32,185 nucleotides of DNA from Phoronis ovalis (lineage: Eukaryota > Phoronida > Phoronidae). Position 1 is the stretch's first letter; each line of letters begins with the position of its first letter. Below, in pieces: positions 1-10,500 of this stretch. The stretch lies in assembly GCA_028565635.1 (NCBI GenBank), contig JAOXYB010024958.1, positions 1-32,185 on the forward strand, read 5' to 3'. The translations under genes and the position numbers were made by a program. The notes under the pieces were generated by a model that saw only the letters and a list, made by a program, of their open reading frames with translations, was not told where the DNA came from and did not search any database.

Positions 1-143
1 CATAACTGAGCAATTCCTAATAAAAACAATTAAACTAATTAATTTATTAATTGCTTAATGCACTAATTAAAAAAAAATATTATATCCCAAAAGTGTTTTT
101 CATATAGGTACAACTGAATGTTTACTCTCTAAACTATAATATA

Positions 144-239
144 AGCTCTATAGAATCTCTATAGAGCTCTATAGAGGCTCTATACAGGCTCTATAGAGTT
201 CTATAGAGTTCTATAGAAGCTCTATAGAATTCTATAGAA
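144..239. repeat. CTATAG-centred minisatellite array
   Basis: About nine units of 10-12 bases, each built around the palindrome CTATAG (one unit reads CTATAC), joined by short variable linkers such as GAG, GAAT or GAGTT. The array lies directly at the 3' side of the LINE-like fragment on the minus strand, and the fragment's open frame reads into it. A tail of short tandem repeats is common at 3' ends of some non-LTR elements, so the array may be the tail of that element. Confidence 0.7.
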
Positions 240-571
240 CATTTTCGTAAGTGTTGTCTATAGATGTCTGTTATTCTTTGGCGACCCAGAGACAGGAAGC
301 CCTCTGTATTAATATGTTGCATAGTAAAGTAGTTACCTAGTCCAATGTTACTGAGTAGATCTCTAACTGATTTCAACCAGTTCTCTGTTTCAGGATATTT
401 GTTGAGCTCCTGCAACATTTGCTTGTAAGCTACCTTTAGTAGCTTGTGGTCACTAGAATTTGAATGTATACCTTTTGCGTGAACGGTGAATGGACCGTTT
501 TTTTCCCGATGGTGAATCGTGAAAGCAGCCCGAGGGAACGACCCCCTTCCGCATCCCCTATGTTCGACCAA
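191..571 (-). mobile_element. LINE-like (non-LTR retrotransposon) ORF2 C-terminal fragment, decayed
   Basis: Open frame of 126 codons without introns. The middle part has the look of the region behind the reverse transcriptase of invertebrate non-LTR elements: a KVAY...L..EL segment, then NWLKSVRDLLSNIGLGNYF, then FLSLGRQRITDIYRQHL. No YxDD catalytic motif is present, so the polymerase core is missing. The last dozen codons are translated from the CTATAG array and are not real element protein. The assignment rests on recalled family pattern, not on an alignment. It could instead be part of another transposon-derived gene. It does not look like a functional host gene. Confidence 0.4.
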
Positions 572-599
572 AACCGATCGCGGCGTGGTTCAGCAATCT

Positions 600-1425
600 C
601 ACTCCTCAATGACAATGGACCCTAAAAAATTGTTAGTTGGATGTCTGTAGTAATGCTTGTTATTATACATCTTGTGTGAATGAATAATCCTGGATCCAGA
701 AAAAATGTGCGCCCCGTGGCCCTTTCAGATAATCATGGGTCCGCCATTGATATATGAGACATACAACAGATCAATGGATTGATTTTATTTATTAGGTTTT
801 ATTTATGTATGTATACATTCATAAATAAAAGCAATCAGTTTACAAGCCTTACAAATGTTCTACTTAAATTACAATTAAGGTACATCACACATATTTATAC
901 ACGAACAAAAAAAACACCCTGAACCTTAAGTCATTGATTGCAGAGTGAACGCGTAAAAATACTCCCATAATTAAGTCAATAAGTAAATACATATTTCCTG
1001 CTTTTCGTCTGAAAGCATCTAAAAAATGTCAGAAAGGAGATCTTAGAAGCTGTAAGCGTATTACGAGTCAACTTTGTGAATTGATAGACTGGTGAATTAT
1101 TTTTGATTCAAAATTGCCTGAAGCTTACAAAAAAATAGGTTTACTAAGAAGTCATGGCATCAGTGAGAAAAGACTAAAACATTCATTGCCAAAAATTATT
1201 ATTTTGGGCACCTTAGGTTAATCATATCACATCTTTTAATATACCAAAAAATCTCAAGATCATGTAACCCTATATAACCATTTCAACAAGCTATATACAT
1301 GCATGACCAACAAGGCTCAGAAGCACCCAATGAGGATACGTTTTTATGGCTTTATATAGCAAACCAACATATTTTGTTACATGTTTCATGCTCAGATAAA
1401 CCACATGGTAAAGTAGCTGGGAAGG
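600..1425. other. Non-coding flank, no gene seen
   Basis: AT-rich sequence with only short open frames of no recognisable content. An imperfect inverted repeat around TTTATTTATG and its complement occurs at about 780-830. Otherwise I see nothing to annotate. Confidence 0.5.
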
Positions 1426-1430
1426 CCATC

Positions 1431-1661
1431 TCTGTTCCCCACTCACCAGCAAGCAGATTTTTTTTAAATTTACCAGCCAACTAAAAATGCAGGGGAACTC
1501 TATCTGCCTGCTGAAATTTGAAAAAAAAGATGTTTCATAGGGTTTCGCGCTTAAATAAATCATTTAGTGGCGTTGATGTGGAGAATCAGATCTGTTCCCC
1601 ATTACCAGCTGGATGAACTGTTTAATGTTTGCCAGCCAGCCAGATTCGTCTGGGGAACAGA
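1431..1661. repeat. Two copies of a ~75-bp palindromic repeat
   Basis: Copy A (about 1431-1507) and copy B (about 1591-1663) are diverged direct repeats of each other. Each begins TCTGTTCCCCA, continues with ACCAGC, has a central CCAGCCA, and ends in GGGGAAC, so each is also a small inverted repeat (TCTGTTCCCC against GGGGAACAGA, best kept in B). This looks like a tiny MITE or foldback family with two insertions or a local duplication. Confidence 0.5.
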
Positions 1662-1744
1662 CTCAACGGGTGCCTCCGAAGGCTGTTGCTAAAAGGTGCC
1701 TCTATATAGTTGAACTTGAAACTTAGGGAATGTTCATTAATTAT

Positions 1745-1862
1745 GGCCCTGGGGCCGGCAAATTCTGCCAAAGTAAATGTCGAAAAGTTGTCACCTCTGG
1801 ATGATGCCCAAAAAAAGTTGACCCCCCTGAGTAGTGCCAAAAAATGTATGACCCTCCCCCCT
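1745..1862. repeat. Degenerate short tandem repeat (TGCCAAA...TGACCCCCC)
   Basis: Three to four diverged units of about 30-40 bases. Each has a TGCCAAA or TGCCCAAAAAAA start and a TTGTCACCTCT, TTGACCCCCC or ATGACCCTCCCCCC end. This is probably part of a dispersed repeat. No coding function is visible. Confidence 0.45.
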
Positions 1863-1959
1863 TTGAAAATTGATGTTACATTTTAAAAGGCAAAACTGTT
1901 CAATTTACTGAACTAGAGAGACGTGTATATTTATTAATATACTGTCTTTGTGAAACATT

Positions 1960-2090
1960 AACCCTCGCACAAAAACGGAGCTAGGCGAAAGTGCGTGCTG
2001 GAGACATGCCCTGCTAGGGGTTGGGGGTATGACCCCCAGGAACATTTTGAGATTAAAAATGCGCTTTTCTGCATTCTGGTGTACTTTGAG
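1960..2090. repeat. Probable dispersed repeat with GGGGGTATGACCCCC hairpin
   Basis: A more GC-rich block than its surroundings. It contains the short palindrome GGGGGTATGACCCCC followed by AGGAACATTTTGAGATTAAA, a layout I associate with common marine-invertebrate interspersed repeats. The family is not identified and the boundaries are approximate. Confidence 0.3.
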
Positions 2091-4430
2091 CTGCATTTAC
2101 CGTTTTAGTCTGGGGTTTAGTTTGATACGTTTTGTTGGCCAATGACTGGAAACCGTGAAAAATGACATTACAGCCGTGAGATAGTGAGAAGTGAGATGGG
2201 TCCCAAAACTCAAACTGTGAGCTTTTGGCATCATATTGCAAAAAGATTGATCATTCAAATTACATGGTCTTACATTACTATTAAAAAGTTAAATTATTTT
2301 CCGGCCCTATATACAATTACTGTACTGAATATTTATGGAATATGCAATATTAACACATGCCATGTATATACCTCATCTGAGCACATACACATAATAATTA
2401 GTATTATTTTATAAGTTATTCCATCTGCATCAGGGAATAAAGACATGGAAATATTAAGATCAACACATGGTATAATGGTAGCACATTTCTTCATCAATAT
2501 ATAGTCTGCCACAGAACTAAATTACACTTTATAATAACTGCTAAATCACAATTTATAGTAACTTATGAGAAAAGCTGTTAATAGTTGTATTAAAATGATG
2601 TTGTATTTTTTGATATATTCAATAAGTTTTGTACACTATATTAAAGACGAGTTTTAATTTAAATGGTTCATTCATTTTGCGGAATCCTTTGGACTGATGC
2701 ATCTATTTTGACTGATGTACGCGTAAACATTCGAGGATGAAACGTTATACTTATTCTCTCATCTATATAAATCTTCATTTTTAAAGTAATAATTGAAAAT
2801 TCCGCATTATGTCAAACATTTTTGCAATAACATATCGAACAAAACATTTCTTACTAAGAAGTTCTGCAACTCCGCCATATTCGTGAGTGTAGTTTAAAAA
2901 GTTGCAATTCACAAAATAGAGTATCAAACAGTATTATAACGACAGCATTATCTGTTTCACTTGGTGACAAAATAATTATGTGCCAAATTCGTCATCAGCA
3001 GTATTGGTCGAAACAAACACGTATGTGGTTGGATCAATGCGTGCGTGTGTGCGTGATAAGAGCAAATGCAGAATCGTGATAATTATGAAAACTGTCATAA
3101 ATTTTATTTTGTAGCGCATTTCAAAAATATAAGTTGTGGAAATTTGCATATAACATGAAAGCATTAATATTAATTTTTATCGATCTTTAATTATACACGA
3201 AATACATGCAGAAATTAGACGCACAAAAAACATCAAACTGCCCCGGAAAACTGCAAGGGACACAAGTCTGTACACACTTCCTTATTATTTTCATTTTTAT
3301 TACATAATTTCAACTACGTTTTCATATTTAAATTAAAATTAGGAATTTTATCTGAATACGTGCAGCAGTTTTATTTGAAGCTTGAAAAAGATATAAATGT
3401 AGGAAAACGTTCCACCGACAGCAACGTACGGTCTTCCGTTTATTGCAAATATATTTCTTCGTTATAATTTTTTATCCTAAACAAAATTAACAAAATTTTG
3501 TGGAATTGTTCAAAGTGTATTATTTTCATCACTCTTATTTTGACAGATTATGTACAATATATGATGCACGAACGCCATCGAACTGCGACTAACGTGAAGC
3601 TTTGTGTTCTCGTAATTGCCTAATTTTCAAGTCATTTGTGTGTTCATTTGTACATTTATGAAAGTCGGTGCAGTGTTTCACGCTTTAATAAACTTATCTT
3701 TGATAAGTATTTAAAAGTATGAAAATCTTTCCGACTGCAACGTTATGCGATGTTAACACGTCTCCAACTTTCAACGAGTTTAACTATGAGTTTTGTGAGT
3801 TTTAAAAAATAGTCGTAGTTTAGCCGTATTTACGATTTCTTTTTACTCAAGTTATGAAACATTTACCCTAACATAAGCTGTATTTAATTTAAAAATTGAT
3901 TTGTTTATTCATTGTTGATTTTCGTTGTTTTAAAGCATTGGGCATTGAAGAGTTTATTGCTTGTTATGTTTAAAAACTATAATTGTTGATTTTTTTATTT
4001 TTCTTTAGATCCTTATCCGAGCAGAATATTTACCATAATTCTAAAAATAGAACTTTTTGCAAAAAATAACAAAAACTGGCAAAACTTGTACATTATAGTT
4101 TTAAAATAAGAACTAATTTTGTTCTGGGATGTGCTGATAACTAGGTTGTATATACATTTTCTATTGTTATTATTATATTTGTTTTCACATTATTGCATAA
4201 TTGTTAGGAAAGTTTTATTGTTATTATTTTGTACATGATCATCGCATCTGTGGTGTATTAGTTACAATAAATTCTTCTTCTTTAATCTTTGATTTTGGTG
4301 GTGAAAACTTTAAAACCTAAAATAAACAAGAATAGAACGTGTCCGATCTTTACTCCCTGGAGCAGTTGAGAATTTTGTAAAAAAAATTATTTGTTAAAAT
4401 ATCACATATACATGTACTCATTATTAAGGA
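2091..4430. other. Non-coding upstream flank of COQ2
   Basis: Very AT-rich sequence without a convincing gene. A 47-codon minus-strand frame at 2976-3119 has a basic start and a long hydrophobic stretch and is discussed as a finding. A short GT-rich run lies near 3037-3055. No transcription signal could be assigned with confidence until the region just before 4550. Confidence 0.5.
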
Positions 4431-4549
4431 CAATTGGACGTAACGGACGGGAGGTGAAGTTTCCGATCAGTCGGGCACAAACTGACGCAAGAGGGCGCTA
4501 AAAAATTAGATGAAATTACCTCCCGACACAAGAAACCCCCGCTACCACC
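4431..4549 (+). promoter_or_regulatory. COQ2: Probable COQ2 promoter/5' UTR
   Basis: This stretch is clearly richer in G and C than the AT-rich sequence before it and ends at a very strong start context, ACCACCATGG, at 4550. It contains GAGGGCGC and CCTCCCGACACAAG. No TATA box is evident. An ATG at 4509 in another frame would overlap the COQ2 start if included in the mRNA and could lower its translation. The transcription start itself cannot be read from sequence. Confidence 0.4.
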
Positions 4550-7500
4550 ATGGCAGGTAAAAGTAATTTCTGTTTATAAAACGTACACTACTGGTCATTT
4601 ATAAGTAGACTTTTTGTTAACATGCTAATTTTTATCATCAGTTAGATATGGATTAGATTAAAATTTGTCTAAAAGCTTTTCTGACCTTTCTGCACCTCAC
4701 CTCGTCCGGGTCAGGAAAGCTTTTAATAGTTTAAGACATCAATCTATTGCACCTACTTAGATAATGTACGAGGTGCAAGCATGCTTGTAATAATAAATCT
4801 CGGACAAGTATATAGTACTGGATAAAAGGACTGAACACTTACCTACAACTGCAGGGGTAAAATAAGAAGACCACACCCCGGGGGGGGGGTACTCAAGTGA
4901 TTTTTTGGTGGGGGTGTGCAGCCCAGTTGAAAATTTTGGATTTGGATTGTATACTTCTTACTGTATTTTTTTGGATTGCTACCGTAAAGCTATTAAAAAA
5001 TTTGGATTGCTACTCACTGCTTCCAGCGAATAATTTGGATTAATTCAGTTAGGTTTGTATCCATAAATAAATTTTAGAATTTGGTTTGTATCAGTCAGTT
5101 TGCATAAAAATGGATTGCTGTACTCAAATATTTTAAAATTTGGATTGCTACCCCTTATATTTCACAAAATTTGGATTGCTACCCTAAAATTTCAAAAATT
5201 TGGATTGGGTTTGCTACCACAAGCTAAAATTTTGGATTGGGTTCAAAAAACCTTGAGTACCCCCCCCCCCCCGTGACCACACCCCTCATCATTTCAGTTT
5301 CCCGGAAAATTACCATACATATATGTAGCTTTGTTTACAATTCAATTCAATTCAGTTTATTCTCAAAAGGCCCTGTCAAGGTAGTCCTGCAAGCATGACA
5401 CTACTAAGTATGCACATCAGCATAATTTGCAAAATCCAAACGGTTTGTACATCCATGGTATGTATATTATGCTATTGCGCATGCTTGAAGGCTGGTCTGA
5501 GATATGAAACGGTCATGACCCTACGGACCAGCTGTAGGCTGTCCATAGTAGGGTCATGCTTGCAGGACTACTGTCAAGGCTACAAGTTTTAAATATGTGC
5601 AACTCAAGTGAACTACTTCAAATACAGCACTGTCCAGCTACCCCTTAATGCGAGGCAATCAATGTTTAAGAAATTTGATTATTGTGTCAGCATATCACTC
5701 AAATTGTTTTAAAAGTGCACCATATTTTCTAATGTTCAAAATGTATTATTTTGTTGTTAAATAAAGATCCTAACATAACTTGTATATTTCATTTTCAGGC
5801 ACTAGAATAAATTTTTTAACTACCAGGCTACTCTCCAAGTTAGGGCGAAGCTGCTATCAACCTCCACTAGTCCAGTTTTCTCCATGTGTTCATAGGATAT
5901 GTTCAGATCAAAACTACTGGACACAAAATTTCATGATGAAACATATGTTAAAAATTAACATGCACACTACATGTAATAGTTGTACAACGAATAGTTTTCA
6001 TACATTTACATGTAACAGAACAGTTTTGTGCAGTAATACATCACATGAAGAAAATTCCCACAAAACACAGACTATCTATGACTTGTGTTCTAGTAAGTCA
6101 GTGTACAGTAATTCAAAAAAGGAAAATGTCACAAAAACTACTTCTCAGCTGAAGTCACAGCAAATTTCATCTGTTCGACGCATCAGTGTATCACCAAAAG
6201 ATCTTTTAGAAGCATCACCCTCAAGCTTTCAACCTTACTTAAGACTAATCAGATTTGATAAGCCTATTGGTATGTGTTTTAGTTCTGTTTTTTGGATTTG
6301 CTAAGTAATAGCACGTGCTTATGATTACAAAATTAATGTAGCATATACTCTTTCCTTTCCTGTTACCCCACTGTGATGCCAGATTAGTGATCCACTGGGG
6401 TTTTATCCCTGTTTAATTAATTCAATTTTTGTAATAATTAAATTGAGTGATATTCAACTCTCTTTCGCTGTATAGAACTGCATGGCTCTATTTAAGGGAT
6501 TGTCCATGTTCTAGATCTTTAGGAAAACATCTACATGTGCATACAGCACTGTGAAGTGTGGACATGCAACATAAGTGCCTTGCTCTCAGAATTCAGAAAC
6601 AGAAAATTGGTTTGCAAGTACAATGAGAGACCTTTCGCGTTACTATACTAACTCCATATATGGATGTCAACCAATCAGCACTTTGTTTTATCTTGCACAC
6701 TCAGGTAGCAGTCAGTATGTGCACAAATATCTATGACCCGTGTAATGTTTTCTCTATTGTAGGTACCTGGTTATTATATTGGCCATGCACGTGGAGCATT
6801 AGTTTGGCAGCATTTCCAGGACATCTTCCAGACTTCAAAATGTTGGCCTTGTTTGGATTGGGTGCTTTCTTTATGAGAGGAGCTGGATGTATCATAAATG
6901 ATTTATGGGACAAAGATTTTGATAAGAAAGTAAAGAATTTTCCTAAGCCTCTTGGGTATGTTTTGGGGTGGGGATGTGCCACTGAGGGTAAAATTTTCGG
7001 ACTAACTCTATACCAAAAATGTGGAAATTTGGACCTGAAATATACCTGAACATCTACAAATAGTATCAATGCTACGTTCACTTCTGAAGCAGTCGACATG
7101 TGGAATCAACATAAATAGTGTACAGCGGATACCGGATGTACTAGTAATTATGTTACCCGGTCTGGTTCACACAAAGCAAAATTTTAATTTCAATGTTTAA
7201 AATAATGTTATTTGTTTTATTAGATATTGTACATTATTTTGCTTGAAAAATAGAACCAAAATATACCTTACCAAAAGAGTTCTTGACTAGATCTAAAAAA
7301 CTGTACCCGGAAATATACTAAAGTTTATCAAAAAGGTATGCCGAGCCAGCGTCACATCCCATCAGCTCAGTATACTAAGGGACCATCTGGGCATTGTACA
7401 GTTAAAATAGATACTGCAACATTAACTTTTTTAAAACTTCATCACCTAGAATTCTTTAGCTTTAAAGCCCCCTTGATATGGTTTATAATTTGGAATTGTA

Positions 7501-10500
7501 TTTGGCGATGTAGTAATATATGTATCAGCTAATATTATTTGTGTGACATGTATGTATTCTAGGCATACCATTGTAGGTTTTTCGAACCAGGAACAGACCT
7601 TTAGCCAGTGGTGAACTGAGTAATATTCAGGCATTATCATTTCTTGGTATCCAACTTTCAGCATCATTGGCAATTTTGTTACAGCTGAACTGGTACAGGT
7701 AAGATTGAAAGGGGCTTTCACAGACTCATTTAGAACTAATTTATTGCCCACTTGATGTCGCAAACTACCTTTGCATTTTCCCTACACAAAATGCCTTCTG
7801 CTAAGACAATTGAATTTGACATGCATTTTACAAAATTACAGACCCATGATGATATCTGCAGCCAGTGTAGTTGCTAAAAGTCTCTCATTATACTTGTATT
7901 ATAAAATTTGTAATAAAATGGCTGTATATTTTGACAAAAAGCAAAACAATTTTCTGTTTCTGAATACGCATTTTAACATTGAAGTATATGCACCTACAGA
8001 TGTGTTCCTAAAGATCCATGGCATCACCAGGAGGACACTCCCCAGAGTGTTTATTTTTTTAGTATGTTTCCTGTATCTTGTGACTAGCTGTTGTACTCGG
8101 GAGCAAAATAACCTGCATGCAAATTTTAAATGATACTTTTTTGTTTCTTACAGTGTCTTTCTTGGTGCTAGCTCAATGGGACTCGTGCTAGCTTATCCAC
8201 TAGCTAAAAGATACACATACTGGCCTCAGTTTGTGCTAGGTAGGACAAATACAATACCATTATCATGAAATAAAAAGAAATCGCAAATCGTATTTCTAGA
8301 GTTAAATGTGTCTTGCCAAGTAGTACTCATTACGCACTGTTAGGCAACACTTCATTTACTGGGAATGCACGCGACACAACTATTTAATGCATACCTCGTT
8401 ATATATCAGTACTGGTTCCATAGTACACCTGTAATGTACACACCTTTGATTTCTCATTGTTAACAAGAAAACTTGTGATAAAAGGACAGTTCAAAGTTGT
8501 GTTAGAGTATGTCATATTTAAGTTTTCTTCTGTGATTTTATAAATGTATTGTGGCCATTAAAAAAATCAGATTCTGCTCTAAACTCATTTTGAGAATGGG
8601 TAGGATAGAGATGGTTCATTGTCAAAATCAAGAGATCATAAGTCTTGAGTATTCACCAGCCCCCACCATACCACCAATGTTAGTGGACAATTTTACATTC
8701 AGCATCATTGCGGCACTAAGAGAAGTTTGATTTCAATACTGAGGCTTGGCTGTTTGTGTACATATTAGAGCAGAAATAGAATTTTTTTAATGGCGAGGTG
8801 TTGATTAAGCTCACAGTATGACCTTGTTGTGTGTTGACAGGGATCACCTTGAACTGGGGTGTTCTTCTTGGTTGGTCCGCTATTCATGGTGCCCTCGAGT
8901 GGCCAGTTATACCACTGTATACAGCCTGTGTTCTCTACACTGTGATCTACGACACTATTTATTCACACCAGGTCAGACTGTCACTAATTGCCTGTGCTTG
9001 TGCCTTAACTTGTTACTGAATGAGAAAATAGCAAACACTCAGCACCAATTAAGATAATTTCCCTGAATGTAACATTTGGGTAATTTCTGAATCAGTGTGG
9101 TTATGGGAAACTTTTGGCAACTTAGTCTATACCTGTCTGGTTATTTCAAATCTCATCCAAATCCGTGCCTACACTTTCTCTAATTTTTGAGTCAATGGGA
9201 CACTTTTTGGCACCCTAATCTATACCTGTTTCTTTCTTTTTTCAAGACTCAATAAAATCCATGCCTATCACATTCTGTAATTCACAAGGGGCGATTTTTT
9301 AAATAAAATAGTGCACAATTGGCTATATCATGTCATGTATTTCTGCTGTTCAAGACTGGATTGTGGCAATATTGTTGGGTTGCGTGCTATATCCATTCAG
9401 TAACAGGTTACAGCTCTGCTTGCATGTCTGCTTTGTAACTGTATTCTTTGATGTCAATATATTTTATTTACATGTAGGCTTAACATTCAACTGGGGCGCC
9501 TTGCTGGGTTGGTCAGCAATCCAGGGTTCGTGCAACTGGGGTGTAGTCCTACCTCTGTATCTCTCAGGGTTAGCATGGACTCTAGTCTATGACACGATTT
9601 ATGCACACCAAGTGAGTACCTTGTGTTAGTGTTATGCAGTTTGTTGTTGCTAAAATACAGTCATAAGAAAAGTATTCCAGTGTACCTGTAGAATTACTCC
9701 CGACAGGCATAATTCTAGCCTTCTAATATTGGTTTGTGTCAGAATGCTTTTTTTGATACCTTGATGTTTTTTGTGGATATTATGTATTACTAACTAGTTT
9801 GTATGTTGTGAGAAAAAATTAAACATAAAGGATATCGTTTTCTGTGAATCCTTTGTCGACGAAAACCATGTACTTGCTTTGTAAGATACAGGCTAGCAAA
9901 TATTGCCACACATGCCAGAAAACACCAATTTCTTTGTTTTGCTTTTAAGAAACATGTTTCTTTCAATCAGCTTTTATCTGTTCCTACTTTATTCTAGTTC
10001 TGCATGTCTGCTGCATAGCGGTTTCTTTTGATATGTCAATACAGTTTATAAATATTTTATGAATTAAGTTGCAGTCTTTGTACTTGCATGCCACAGAAAG
10101 TAATTCTCTTGGATCAGAAAATCTTCTTTGTAAAATTATCTTATGTATAATATTAGGTTGTATTGTTTTATCTGTCAAAATATAATTAATAGTGAAACAC
10201 ATAGTAACTTTTCAGAACATGGTTATACAACCTTGTTTGTGCTGTAAGCATTTAACATTCAACACTTATTACTAAATATTTTACTCACTCTTACAGGACA
10301 AAGAAGATGATATTCTTGTTGGTGTGAAATCGACTGCATTAAAATTTGGAGACCAAACAAAGTATTGGTTGACAGGTTTTAGCAGCTTGATGTTGAGTGG
10401 ACTGTTATTGACAGGGCACATGTGTGAACAAACATGGCCTTACTATACAGGCCTGGGTGTGGTTGGTGCTCATTTAGCTTATCAGGTGTGTTTATGATAT

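Noticed and set aside
4950-5245. Regular ~30-bp repeats considered as a CRISPR array
   Set aside because: The units are diverged and contiguous without unique spacers. They lie inside a transposon-like element in an animal intron.
6660-7049. 129-codon plus-strand frame
   Set aside because: Only 6763-6929 is real (COQ2 exon 3). The start and end lie in introns, and homology to COQ2 ends exactly at the AAA-GTAAAG donor.
7446-7763. Minus-strand frame opposite COQ2 exon 4
   Set aside because: Antisense shadow of a well-supported exon. Its peptide has no domain pattern.
8841-8971. Idea that the first COQ2 exon copy is a dead duplicate
   Set aside because: The open frame, both splice sites, the phase and all motif residues except the two telling substitutions are intact. 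Decay would have hit these by the time the copies reached ~58% identity.
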